Numbered from the stretch's first letter, positions 44,049-54,959 are shown. The stretch is DNA of 64,000 nt from Marasmius tenuissimus (GCA_029532415.1 JAQOTA010000057.1:248001-312000); one strand, 5' to 3'. Notes: generated from the sequence alone by a model not told the origin. Numbers and translations are program-made.

Positions 44049-44708
44049 ATGCCTCAAATCTATCATCTTACAGACGAAGAACGCGAGCTCATAGGCGATT
44101 ATACCTCCCTCTATGACATTCGACAACATTCCCCTTCACCTCCTGGCAGTTCCTCCCCAATCGGTCCTCCAGCTACGCACCGTACAGTCTTTCCCGCAGA
44201 TCCGTCCACTCCCATTACTCGCCGCCTTAATATGTTATACAACGGACATGCCAACTTTTCATTTATTCCAAACACATTCCTTTCGTCTGTTCCCCGTGCC
44301 TACCTCTCTTCATCCGCCCCTAATTTCCAGCGCTGGAGTTCAAACGATTTTTGCCAGCAAGTTTTTACCCCTATTGATTCTCTTCATTACTCGGAGGACG
44401 GTGATTGCTCACCCGACGAGATTGCCGCTGGCATTCGTGATACTACTTTTAATCTTCACAATTATATCGAGAACACTCCTAATCACCCCCGTTTACTTGG
44501 TTTCGCATATACCGGACTTCGAGAACTCCCTTTCACCATCCCTTTCAAGTACACTCTCACCCACCCTTCTCGCCCCACGTTCTCCTGCGAAGTCTATCGA
44601 CGAGATCACCGTACGACTTACGACGAAGCCCTCAACTACATGGAGGCATGGATTCTCGCTGGTTTCCCTGACTCTCCAATCCTGTCAGCAACACCCGAGC
44701 GCTATTGA
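44049..44708 (+). CDS. Accessory ORF4 of the right element, unknown
   Basis: 219 residues from MPQIYHLTDEERELIGDYTS; acidic N terminus, then a Pro/Ser-rich linker and a mixed region (ELPFTIPFKYTLTH, YMEAWILAGFPDSPIL). Residue composition is more protein-like than the Leu/Ser/Pro-rich overlapping frame 44113-45111. No zinc finger, signal peptide or membrane helix seen. It lies between pol and the 3' LTR, the place of env or other accessory genes. It ends in a TGA after which the same frame stays open into ORF5. I do not recognise it. Confidence 0.65.
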   Translation: MPQIYHLTDEERELIGDYTSLYDIRQHSPSPPGSSSPIGPPATHRTVFPADPSTPITRRLNMLYNGHANFSFIPNTFLSSVPRAYLSSSAPNFQRWSSNDFCQQVFTPIDSLHYSEDGDCSPDEIAAGIRDTTFNLHNYIENTPNHPRLLGFAYTGLRELPFTIPFKYTLTHPSRPTFSCEVYRRDHRTTYDEALNYMEAWILAGFPDSPILSATPERY

Positions 44709-44723
44709 ACCGACATCCCTCCC

Positions 44724-45086
44724 ATGGTGCCCGCTACATGGCACTCCTTCATGGATATCTTCGAGATCTCTCACTTCCGTGGCCGATTCTCTCTTGTACA
44801 CCGAGAATCAAACCTTCCTGTCGCTACCACCTTCCCACCTCAGCTCTTCAAGGTCACCGTTGAAGCGTTGGTCGGACGAGACGGCCTCTCGGCATTGGAA
44901 AGCATGTCACCTGTCGACCTGGTCTCCCATGTTCAGGAAGAGACGGGTCATTGGTTCATTGACGGCGAATTCTACGCTGAGTATTTTCTTAATTTCAAGG
45001 ACTATCTATTCCACAATATTTCTCCTCGCCCCCGTCCTGAAACTTCCATTCTTTCTGGCGTTATTCTACATTCAGATGCCTACTAA
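44724..45086 (+). CDS. Accessory ORF5, same frame as ORF4 after one TGA
   Basis: 120 residues from MVPATWHSFMDIFEISHFRGR to GVILHSDAY. Only the TGA at 44706-44708 and five codons separate it from ORF4 in the same frame, so the two probably form one protein of about 345 residues, either broken by a nonsense mutation in this copy or joined by readthrough. No known domain seen. Confidence 0.6.
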   Translation: MVPATWHSFMDIFEISHFRGRFSLVHRESNLPVATTFPPQLFKVTVEALVGRDGLSALESMSPVDLVSHVQEETGHWFIDGEFYAEYFLNFKDYLFHNISPRPRPETSILSGVILHSDAY

Positions 45087-45140
45087 TCGCGTTCTTCCAA
45101 CCGTAGAGTGATTTCGGGTCGAAATCAAAGCAACCCCCTC

Positions 45141-45811
45141 TGTGGAAGAGACCCATGTCTCACGGCCACGCCCTTGCACATCACTCAACTACTCCCGCAC
45201 TCCATATCCGCCTGCGCCACTCGTTTCCCGATTTAGACTTTGATTTTCCCGTTTCGGTCTCCTCTCTATCCTTGATCCCGTTGCCTCACTCCTTTTATTT
45301 TGATCCGAACGTTTCATTTATAATTTTCCCAACTTGACTTAGCATTCCCGAGTCCATTCCCCTCTTTCCTTTCGTACCTATCCGTCACCTCCGCGTTTCA
45401 CGGTCCTACCTTCGATGGCGCCAGGAGAGACACTGGTGTGCTCCCCACCAGTCGCGTTCGAGTCCCTCCCTCGAATTGCTACGGTTCCGATACGAGGCTT
45501 AGCCCACCTCTGAGGATCTGAAGCGTGCGATGGTCTCCCAGAAGTCGAAGAGAAAACCAAAGAATAAGGAGATTGACAAACCCCTTTTAGTTTTCAAACG
45601 GTCACTTACATACACGTTTCATTTTCTGTTTTACATTGACAGTTCCTGTTTCCAACTAATTACTTAACATTGCGCACGATGTAAAGAAATATACGCTACT
45701 TTTCTCCCCCTTACGCCCACGATCGAGCCAAACGTTACACGCTAGAAGCCCTCAGCCTTTCCCGACCTCTACCCATCTCTTTCCACTCCTCAACCTTCGT
45801 TCTCCGCTTTA
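45141..45811 (+). repeat. 3' LTR (671 bp)
   Basis: Copy of 36898-37568. The bases just before it (45123-45140, AATCAAAGCAACCCCCTC) are not purine-rich as a polypurine tract should be, and repeat an internal pol sequence at 42477-42494. Confidence 0.93.
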
Positions 45812-46639
45812 GACGCAAACTCTTGGTAGACTGGGAGCGAAAACCTGATGAGGTCGAGATGGCTTTTGCACTCGAGAAAGTAGCACGAGAAGTCGGCGTG
45901 CAGAGTATTTCTGCTGGTTCGTTCGAGTTCAACCTCTATCCAAATCATTCGTCCTCAACTGACGACACATCCTCTCATTGAACAGTGGCGATTGCATATG
46001 TGATGCAAAAGACCACACACGTTTTTCCCATCCTGGGAGGTCGCAAAGTTGAACATCTCGAGCAGAACCTGCAGGCGCTGGATCTCACTCTGAGCGCTCA
46101 GCAGATGGAGTTCTTGGAGAGCCAGGTTCCGCTTGAACATGACTTCCCACAGAGGGCTATCGTTAGTCTTTTTTCTTTTGAAAATGTGATCGTTGCTCAC
46201 CGATGGTCCTTCAGGGTGATGGAAGCTCGCCATGCTACTTGGTCACTATGGCGGGGAATGTCCAAAGGCTTCAACCCACTCGGCCGCCCGGTGCCCCTCA
46301 AATTTAGAGAAAGAATCGACGATGTTCACACGTACAAAACAAATCCACCTTGTGTACACACTGCAATCCAAAGGCCGCAATGTTGCCGAAAATGGCCTTT
46401 AGTTGACGAATCTTGAATTTGGGCCATTTGGATGACGATCGACGTCATTGATGTGACCCCTATTTGAAATACTAACACTCTCTGTTACCATCACCACCAG
46501 TCACCACCACATCATTCACTCGTCCCAAACTCTCGGAAACATCCTACTACCGCCCATTTCTGTCATAAGCTCGAGGACGCTGCAAGCGGCTCATTCCCAC
46601 TATGAGGGAAAAGACACGGCCATAGTACCAGACTCACTC

Positions 46640-47815
46640 AATCAACATTTTGGACGAACACTACGTGAAACACGGCGACGTCAGTCTTTTCCGGATCTTT
46701 CTAAAGATTTATCCACCCATCCACCAATTTCGCTCGAGAAGGGCCAGTCGAATCTGGAAGGCCATCGAGCGCTGTTTCCTCCGTATCACCTATGTCCCGT
46801 CTATCGTGGAGATGTCGCAGCTGGCCAGCGTTCTGTATGAGGAGTGTGAGCGCGAGTCATACATGAAAGGAGTTTTGGAGCTACGTGGGCTGCTTGACGA
46901 GCTAGGAATTAGAGAGAGGGCGTTGACAAGTAACATCCACCGACGGTGCTCGATCATGTCTGCACAACGAAGAGTCCTAGTCGAGATTTGGAGAACGGTT
47001 TTTTGATGGTCCTCTGTACGAGCGAATGTTCGCTTGAAATGCATAGTGAATACCATGAACACTTTGCAATCGCTCGACTCAAAGCGCTACTGGCCACACC
47101 TTCCTGCGTCTGTTCCGTATGAAGAGACGACCCCGTCTCTCGAAGCCTTCAAGCTCGAGTGCGCAGATTTCGAGAGGAAGGAACCATGGTCGCCTTCGCC
47201 ACTGGGAATGTTACATCGTTGCTCAGGGACATTGACGAGGATCTCTCTCCGCATAAGCAATTGCACCGAGTACCCAAAACTCCGCCGGACTTACTCGTCC
47301 CTCTTGAGGCAGGTACCCAACCTGATGTCATTCGAGTTGGTTGTGGAATGGTTTGGCGCATGCCGGTGGGGTTCGAGATGATCCTTACTGTGGTACTGAT
47401 CGGAATAATGCACTTGTGATGACTTTTTTAACAAGTTGGGGAATCCCGAGGAGTTTGACTCTTGTTCCCAAGCTATCGAGGATCTTGATGCATTTGTCTG
47501 ATATTACTTTCAGTCACTCGGAGTACGGATAAGAACTCATTTTCTACCGGAATCACGATGTGCTAGATGTCGTGTTGGATGGTGTAGTAGCGAGAAGCCC
47601 TGCGTCGCCTGGGTTTGGCGATGGAGGAGGAGGATATCGCTGGTGCACAGCGTCGACCGTTGACAAGTCTGAATCTCGGCCATATACTTTGTAACGGGCT
47701 TGGGTGGCCTCCGAGGAATCTTGAAGCACGCCACGAGCCGGAGCTTGATCTTCTTTCTCTTCAGGACCGGATTCGGGAGCTTCAAAGTGAAGGTGTCAAG
47801 AACGTGGTATAAAAC
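46640..47815 (+). pseudogene. F-box/LRR-like protein, decayed, plus-strand copy
   Basis: Fragments of the cluster family occur in shifting frames: the coiled-coil/F-box start at about 46790-46995 (VPSIVEMSQLASVLYEECERE, MSAQRRVLVEIW), followed by a stop, then LRR-like pieces (TPSLEAFKLECADFE, LTRISLRISNC, WGIPRSLTLVPKL), and a C-terminal piece at about 47735-47810 (LSLQDRIRELQSEGVKNV) that resembles the ends of related F-box proteins. Several frameshifts and stops separate them. It is the only plus-strand member here. Confidence 0.7.
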
Positions 47816-47989
47816 GTAGGTGAAAAGCCTGACTACTGGATATGTCGAGTCCTATGAAGTTATTCATATCGTATGCCATTCTGATTCGTATCCCATATAA
47901 TAACGCTTTCATGTATGCTGGCAGGTCACAGATGACACATGCGGCAGCTGTAAGATCCAACATGATTGCGGGGCTACAGCTAAGCAAGT

Positions 47990-49667
47990 TCATTCGAACT
48001 CTTCATATTCTTCCGAGTAGTACCTGCTTCGGTCGTACTCGCCGAAGATAACTCTCACCCCGAGACGATCCTCAATTCCTCGAATTTTCTCGTTCAACTC
48101 GGGACGATGCATCAACCTCTCTGCCCCCTCCCTCTTCCACCTGCGATGAATCTCGGGATACACGAAGCCATGTGAGAGCCGGAGAAGCTGAATGTCGCTC
48201 CGAGACGACACCCAGTACCTGGTCAACACATTCATGATTGAGGGACAACTGAGAGACGTGGAGATGAACGTGTTCGAGCCCGGATAATGGAACAGACGAG
48301 TCTGGTCTCAACCGAAGATCAGAAAGTATACTTGATAGGACATTATCCCCGAAGGCACGACGATCCGTACCAGGATCGCTCACGTACAGTTCTAGATGAG
48401 TGAGACTGGGGAAAGAACACGAATGGAGGAGCGGCGTGAACCTATCGCTAGACCAGGATTCACGGTCTTTATCTTCGAAGTGTATGGAGAGATTCAAACT
48501 CGTGAGTAACGGTGCTCGAGCTGCTAGGGTGAGAAGTTGGACGGGCCAGCCTCTGCCACACGACAACTCAAAGGAATCGAGCGAGGGCAGAGAAAGGGAT
48601 GACAACAGGCCGACTAGACATGATATGTCCTTATCGCATCTCTTCATGCCGAGGCTGAGCTTTCGAAGTGATGGAACTTCAACCTCCCGAACTAGAGGTG
48701 GCATGTTGACGAAATGATACATGGAAGTCAACGTCAATGCCTCGAGACTGTGACAGCTTGGAAGGGCTGCAAGAAGTAGTTGGTGTTCGCGTGGATGCAG
48801 AATTCGAAGCTCAAGGCCCTTAAGCCGAGCGAATGGGAGGAAGTCACGAAAGTAGTGGAGGGAGACTGCCTTCAGTTTTGGCGATGCCATCATGCTTCCC
48901 CAAAACCATTGGACGGTGTCAACCTGGAACGGTTCCTCGTAGACCTTTTCGAGTTGGGGAAATGATAAGTCTTCGAGTCGCGGAAGGTCGAAGAAGGAGA
49001 CGGCGAGGGTCAAATTCTTGCACCGACGAAAGCCTGAGGCGAGCTTCTGCCAAGCAGCAAGGCCGACCTCTGAGAGACCACAAAGAGGGTACTGGGCCAG
49101 CCTGGTAATACGAATACTGAGAGGAGATTCCTGTGACCGAGAGAGGTACAACTCGAGAGGAACCGTGATGTCGAATGGAAGCTCGTTGAACTTGATACTG
49201 AGGGATGACCATAGGTGGGGCAAGCTCATCGCAATACCTCTCCAACGAGAGCATACATGCGTTAGGACAAGACTCGGTATCTCCAAAAGGATGGTTTTGT
49301 ATGTATAGGTCTGGTTCGAGATCCCATAGTAATAATCGAGTTTGAAGGAATAGTCGTGTAGGGTTGTACAAAGTGTGGTGAAGATGATTTCCCAGACTTC
49401 GTTGGGTACACGACGCTGAGAAGAGAGGGCTGAGAGACACATCCCAGCGGTGATCTCAAGAGATCGCTTCTGCTCTTCGAGGGCTACCGGCTCCTGCTCA
49501 ATAATCCCAAGCTCTTCTCGGCACTGCTTGTGTATCTCTATTAGCTCGTAGCGCTCGACGTCGGATGGGTTGTAATCGGAATGGCGAAAACGAGGATCGA
49601 GAGAATGTTTATCGTGGCTCTGGGGTGTATTGCGAGAGGTATCAGGTTCACGGTCGTGTTCTATCAT
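47990..49667 (-). pseudogene. F-box/LRR-like protein, complete except for a C-terminal frameshift
   Basis: The open frame 48072-49667 encodes 531 residues from the ATG at 49667. N-terminal charged helix (about 40-75), F-box-like region (about 80-158: LSSQRRVPNEVWEIIF ... HVCSRWRGIAMSLPHLW), then LRR-like repeats with LxxL spacing to about 490. Such proteins usually recruit substrates to SCF ubiquitin ligases; the target is unknown. Compared with the copy at 60052-61896 the end is wrong: after WLRVSRD the family sequence (ERLMHRPELNEKIRGIEDRL ... YYSEEYEEFE) is found in another frame down to 47990. A 1-2 nt indel in the G-rich stretch near 48120-48145 explains it. The last 45 or so residues are lost. 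Confidence 0.85.
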
Positions 49668-50013
49668 TATGGTGATCTGGAAGAACGAGATCGAGTGTCA
49701 ATACGCAATAATATGACTTAAGGCGACCTCGTACCGCAGAAATAGGGTTTTTCTCTCGGTGAACAGTCTCGAAAGGTCGTCACAATCCGCAAGTCCGAGC
49801 GATCCGAGTATAGTACGGGGCGGTAACAAAACAGAACTCCAGTCGTGGATGGGGTTGAAAGCAAAGGGTGAGAGCAGAATCCTGAAGAGGCCAACGATTT
49901 GGGTGATGACGGTAAAAAAGAAGGTGACAAGAGGTCGCCTGACGCGCGACGAACCCGCGTGGGTAAGCATTCAAATATTCCAACTCCGAGTGGTGCATCT
50001 CTTTAGGCCTCAA

Positions 50014-50705
50014 TAGTTGTCCTCGGCAACTTCTCGAGTTATCAATGCTTCTCAAGGCTCAATATCCTCAAACCTCCTCTCCCTTCTGTAAAACGGTTCC
50101 TCTATACGTCGACATCCGTTTCTGGCCTTCACCCTGCTCGTTGCAGTATCTACTATCAACTAAATATGCGTATACCAAGGTACAAATACGCATCCAGTGC
50201 TCACTGAAACTTACCCACAGACACCTATCCTCTGCTCAGCTTCCCCAAACCCAAGAATGCGCTATCTTCCGATCATTGCTAATTTGCTATCTTCTTCCCC
50301 CTCCTACTCGCTATTGCTCGGGCCGAGGACGACGGATCAGTGTGCCCACCAGGCTATGATCTCGTAGACAACCCATGGGGAACCTTTTTCTGTCAAAGAT
50401 TAACGATCGACTGCCTCGGCGGTGGTATACGTTGACGAGGTGAGCCGCAACCCTAGGACGCGCGAAACGACCCTGACTGCTATACCGCATCTACTCGGGC
50501 GGGTAGTCTCTGCTGCTGCCCTACTGGCCAGGAACTCGTCATGAACAAGCGAGGTATGTCTCCCCTCCACCTTATTACCCGAGCTTTCTTCCACTCCGGG
50601 CTTACAATGATTTCTAAGTCAACTCGTGCGATCAGTGCTGTGGTATAGGACAGGTTCACGCTGGTACTCCACCCGACGGAAAGTGCGCCTCTGCTTGAAG
50701 TACTT
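50014..50705 (+). repeat. Tandem duplication unit 1 (partner about 51397-52160)
   Basis: TGTCCTCGGCAACTTCT and the following 5' flank, and the whole small secreted protein gene, recur at about 51397-52160 in the same orientation, about 1.4 kb away. Confidence 0.8.
50257..50698 (+). pseudogene. Small secreted Cys-rich protein, copy 1, damaged signal peptide
   Basis: ATG 50257, stop TGA 50696-50698. It begins MRYLPIIA like copy 2, then an indel in the signal-peptide region shifts frame. The mature part survives: VCPPGYDLVDNPWGTFFCQR in exon 1, a donor after TTGACGAG (about 50439), and a last exon CDQCCGIGQVHAGTPPDGKC. Cys pairs (CC) and the GTPPDGKC end are as in copy 2. Probably an extracellular or wall-associated protein; function unknown. 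Confidence 0.7.
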
Positions 50706-51701
50706 TAGCTTGTACTGCATAGGTAAGTAGGTCGACCGTCGTGGTTGGTGGTCAAGAGACAACATCAATTGTCTCAAAATTGTCTGACGCGAGAATCCCT
50801 CAGGGATTCGGATCTGCGGACCGACGCGGACGAGGCAAGGAATCGACCAGTGAGACTCAACTTGAACTTGAAATTCATTTATCCTTTAGCTCGCTCGTGG
50901 CACTGTGATATTTTCTTCGTTCTCCGTTGAAGATCTCAAGAACACCCTGATTTTACCTGGCGTGGACGAAAGCTTGTCGTGATGAGCAGAAAAAAACAAA
51001 CAAAAGTGACGACACATCTGGGCTAATTGGAGAGAGCGACAAAAGATAAGGCTCGAAAGCGGGAATGTAGGAACAGAATTTGGCCGATATCATGGGGCTA
51101 TACAAAGCTTTTCATGCTTGAATTCTTTAGGGCGAACATGAGCAAATCAACTGACACAGTGATGGGATCTCGGGCGTTAGGAAAGCTCGATTGGACTTTT
51201 ACCGTGCGTTCACTATTCAGTCGTTCATACCATTTCCAACCATTTTGGCATCACAGGTTCCCTCGAAGCCCCAAATTAAATTAATAGTGACCGGATATAC
51301 TTTCACAGGTACTATATTGGCGATCTTTTGAATGGCTGCTATTCAACTTCTACAACTTGACTAGTACCCGACAAATCACCTTTTCTCGTCTTCAATTTCT
51401 GTCCTCGGCAACTTCTTGAGTTATCAAGGCTGAGCAAGGCTCAGCATTCCCAAAACTCCCATGGCTTCTATAAGACGGGCCAGGACCGGCCCCTTTACGC
51501 ATATGTACAGTTCTCGATGTCAGTCACGCCATGTAGTGCTGCTCTCTCCAAGACGTCCAATCATCTCGACCTGCGTTCCGGCCTTCACTATACTCGTTCC
51601 AGTACTAAACATGCGTACACAAAGGTGGGTACAAATACTCATCTGGTGCTTGCTTATCCTTACCCTCTACTTATCCTTCGCTAAGCTCAACAAACCCAAG
51701 G

Positions 51702-52153
51702 ATGCGCTATCTTCCAATCATTGCTACCCTCTTGCCCCTCCTACTCGCTATCGCTCGGGCCGAGGACGATGAACCAGTTTGCCCACCAGGCTTTGATCTC
51801 GTAGAAGACCCACCGGGAACCTTTTCTGTCGAAGATTAACGATCGGCTGCCCCGGCGGTAATAGCAGAAAATATGTTGACGAGGTGAGCCGCCACCCGGA
51901 TCAGACGGTTAACGACGCTGACAACTATACCACATCTGCTCAGGCGGGTAGTTTCCGCTGCTGCCCTACTGGCCAGGAACTCATCATTTACGAACAAACG
52001 ACCAATGTTGGAGTGGTATGTCTCCCTTTCACCTTATCGCCCGAGCTTTTTTCCACTCCGGGCTTACAACGCGATCAGTGCTGTGGTGAGGGACAGGTCT
52101 ACGCTGGTACTCCACCCGACGGAAAGTGCGTCTCTAAGACGGATGACGCCTAG
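51702..52153 (+). pseudogene. Small secreted Cys-rich protein, copy 2, 1-nt deletion in exon 1
   Basis: ATG 51702, stop TAG 52151-52153. Signal peptide MRYLPIIATLLPLLLAIARA, then EDDEPVCPPGFDLVEDPPGTF. After GTF the reading meets a stop because the T run at 51822-51825 has four T where copy 1 has five; with the fifth T it would read FCRRLTIGCPGG. Later exons are open: SFRCCPTGQELI (about 51950-52016) and CCGEGQVYAGTPPDGKCVS (about 52080-52138). The lesion is in a different place from copy 1, so each copy is damaged independently. A run-length sequencing error should be excluded. Confidence 0.75.
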
Positions 52154-52294
52154 TTGCGCTGTAGTTGAGAATGGGATCACAATCTTGTCGGAGAAAGATT
52201 CTGACGGGATCTCGCATTGACATTTGGATAGAAAGATACACGCTTCGGTCGCGTATCATCATACTCATAAAATACATACAGAAGTTAATCGATT

Positions 52295-53817
52295 TCACGA
52301 AGCAGTAACAGCCCTCAGACCATGCATTTCATAATCTGAGCTATCGCGTTGAACGCCCTTTGTGCTGATCTCAGAAGACTCCTCATCACGAGGCGACTGT
52401 GGCACTCTCAATGCCGAAAACCGCATGCTGGAATGGGCAGCGGTGAATTGTCGACTGCAATGACTGCAACCTTGGCTTTGAACGCTTCCCATCGACGCAC
52501 CACCGCTGATGTTAACAATGTTGTCCGACCCGGATGAACCATGAGATAACCTGATCCTCGAGTTCATCATCACGAGGAGAGTGTTTCCGTAGATGCTGGG
52601 GAGTATCAGACTGAACACAGTATAATAGCCTTGGTCTTTTACGCCCAGGAGCAGGGCAGCCGTTACGACCGCTAATGCAGCTGGGAAAGACGTTAATGAG
52701 GCTAAACGTTGACAAAGCTTGAGCGACAACACGTATAGCTTACCTGTGAGTGCGTTGGTTTCGATGGTGAGCCGTACGATCCTCACGACAACGCGTTTGG
52801 TATCCTTGATTAGAAACCCGTTCCGAGTGAGCTGGGGGAAGTGAATATCATCATCATTTTTTTAGAAGAGACGGAATAGTCACCAGATAAGTCACATAGG
52901 CCGCAATGAGAATATCACATAGAGCAGACGTACAGCACCATATCTGTCAAACAAGGAATATTGAGATTGACAAATTGGGGAGCAAAGCGAGGGAAGCAAA
53001 AACTCACCGCAGCGGCTATCGGTAACTCTGGAGAGTTACGCAGGTTTTCTACGCCTCCAGCCTTCGCACTGGACGTTGCCGCTATGATTGATGCTACAGA
53101 ACTTATCACGGAGAGCTTCAGAGCAAAACAGAGATGAGACGGGCTAAAACACGTTGAAAGCCAGTCATACCGCGACCAAAGCCATGGGGACTATTCTGCT
53201 TTGCGATAAAACGGATATGCGCCACGCATAGAGCACTTGAACACCCAGGCTGACTACCGCAGATTGTCAAGACTTGCGAAACCTCGACCACCTGGGAACT
53301 ACTTACCTACGCCACCAATAATTGGTACAAAAAGCCATCCCAACCAAGGTCGAGAAGGATGCCGAGAGACGAACAGATTATACCCTTCTTGGCTTGACCA
53401 TACCACTTGCGCCGTGACGAGAGCGTAAATCCCATATACGACGGCCTTGATGAGCCTTCTATCTTTAGCAGCAGATGTGAGATAGTATATGTCTGATGAA
53501 AATTCGTAATGGGGGCATGAGATAAAGGGCAAAAAGAATTAGGCTTCACAACATACATATCTGGGCCGAGAGAACAGCGAATAGACAGGGTAGGACGAGG
53601 ACCCCGGCGTACTGTACAAGGACTGTGAACACCACTTCCGTCGGCGTGAGCGAGAGTCTTCGTTTACCAGTGGTCCAACGCTGATCGAAAGTAAAGTCAT
53701 ATTCAGTCCAACTATGCAGTATCGAGAAAAGTGGTTCACATACTTTCCAAAACTACTTGCGGTTCCCGTTGGTCCAGATCCTTGGGAAGCTGGAGTCAAT
53801 GCAAGTATAGAGGGCAT
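52295..53817 (-). CDS. DUF6534-like seven-helix membrane protein, copy 2 (inverted)
   Basis: Same exon chain as 33524-35053 but on the other strand. Exon 1 about 53744-53817 (MPSILALTPASQGSG..., 74 nt), exon 2 about 53562-53685 (VLVLPCLFAVLSAQI), then IYYLTSAAKDRRLIKAVVYG, WLGWLFVPIIGGVG, YAWRISVLSQSRI, VENLRNSPELPIAAA, CTSALCDILIAAYVTYL, FLIKDTKRVVVRIVRLTIE and LLLGVKDQGYYTVFSLILPS with the Ser-rich tail. The last exon lacks the stops of copy 1. Exon 2 is 124 nt by eye, one off what the flanking phases need, so either a 1-nt indel is present or my exon 1/2 junction is wrong. Possibly functional; predicted membrane protein of unknown role. Confidence 0.65.
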
Positions 53818-53819
53818 AG

Positions 53820-54958
53820 TGATATGAGGCTTCGGGGTTCACTCGAGCCGCGGTTGTCTTCTTATAAGATGCGATAGCACATGATGGAGCTAGAATCGTT
53901 TATTCCCTGGAGAAAATGACCTGCCAATCTTGTTTGAGCTCATTTTCGCAAGCTAATACATCAATCAACAACGACAGTGCCACGCCCTCTCACACTCTGA
54001 CATCGGCCAATCGGCCAATCAGAAGGGGGAGAGAATTAAAAAAGATCCGCAATTACAATCTTCCCGCATGACCTTTAATGGGAGGGTTTAGACGGAACCA
54101 CACCTTTGAGGGAGAAAGAGCCCAACTGAACACTCACAGCGGCGAAATCATAGTCGAATCCAGGTTGATGCGATACGCCGATCTGGTCGTTTGAGCGCTT
54201 GCTGCCTATTCTTCTCACGTCAAGAGTCCTGTTTCGAACTAAGATTGGGCTATACACAGCCCTTGAAAGTGGACTCAAGCTTATGCGGTACGATGCTACC
54301 CATTTGGAAAACTCATAGTGCATACATCGCCAGGGTCCAGTCACTTTACTACTTGCCCTTCGTCCGTTCCCATCTCTCCCAGATGATGGCCACCGCTGAG
54401 CTTGGGACCCGGGCGATGGCATCATTGATGCCTATGGTTCTACTAGTGTGGTTACAGTCCGAATGCTAGCTTGATTAGTATCTACGTCTTGAAGTTCTTG
54501 TTTCAGCCAACAATAAAACCCTAGAATAATCTCGCACAACCTCGCCTTAGTTGATCTTTTTACCTCCAAACAGAGTCGTGTGGCGGAAGTCAATAGTATC
54601 GCGTAGCGACCTGCGACCACTAGGACCCATAGCTAATTGACGATGTTCAAGTGCGACCATCACAGCAAAAAGACCGCAGAAGCACTCTAGGAGTAGAGAG
54701 CAGCTCTATTCTAACGAAAACTGCCACGGGAGGCACATATGAAGCGTAGGTGCTCAGCTAGACTTGGATTTTGGCCATGTGCCGTTATTTGGCACTAAAC
54801 AGATCAACAAAGGTGGGGTCGTGCGAAAATGTTATAGGGTTTCAAATTTCATTGTTAGCTATGGTGGGATCGAATAGTACGAATCGTTATGGAACCAGGT
54901 ACCTCGAGTCTTCCCGCTGTCAAGTTATGAGGGACTAAAGGGCATAAGTAGGGTGCTG
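53820..54958. other. Intergenic region with an inverted repeat arm
   Basis: No gene seen. About 54195-54275 is the inverted counterpart of about 59415-59490 (shared CACGTCAAGAGTCCTGTTTC and ACACAGCCCTTG). About 54905-54935 matches 59512-59545 in direct orientation. Confidence 0.55.
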
Positions 54959-54959
54959 T

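Larger units (their letters stand above)
36898..45811 (+). mobile_element. Recent Ty3/gypsy LTR retrotransposon (8914 bp) inside the reductase gene
   Basis: LTRs of 671 bp at 36898-37568 and 45141-45811 (offset 8243) look identical. They start TGTGGAAG and end CCGCTTTA, so the right end is TA rather than the usual CA. Target duplication GACGC at 36893-36897 and 45812-45816. Internal order: PBS, ORF1 (gag plus protease), ORF2 (RT, RNase H), ORF3 (RNase H end, integrase), then accessory ORFs. ORF2 and ORF3 are one pol gene split by a 7-nt tandem duplication. From memory, the motif set (FIDD in RT, GIRRFV-like block after it, YHPEGNAPIERAH in integrase) matches a group of basidiomycete gypsy elements different from the chromovirus at 1-6596. 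Confidence 0.95.
35865..46307 (+). pseudogene. Aldo/keto reductase (aryl-alcohol dehydrogenase type), split by an LTR element
   Basis: The family uses NADPH to reduce aldehydes and ketones on a TIM barrel. Exons: 35865-36112, 36169-36250, 36316-36540, 36591-36744, 36803-36897, [element], 45817-45916, 45986-46161 and 46215-46307 (stop TAG). Key residues: D of [12 protein letters not shown], the Y of the same motif (across intron 1), K of LFVATK, H of LLYVHWWDW; then PWGVLVQGK and, near the C terminus, FPILGGRKVEHLEQNLQAL for cofactor binding. All splice sites are consensus and all phases agree. The element entered exon 5 and duplicated GACGC; taking out the element and one GACGC leaves the frame open (E-E-G-R-K-L-L-V-D-W). 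Otherwise undamaged, so an uninterrupted allele may exist in the same species. Confidence 0.92.

Noticed and set aside
49698..50016. Possible upstream exon of the F-box gene (similar DNA at 56316-56633)
   Set aside because: The similarity between the two places is at DNA level and its indels do not keep one frame; it is better explained as duplicated 5' flank.
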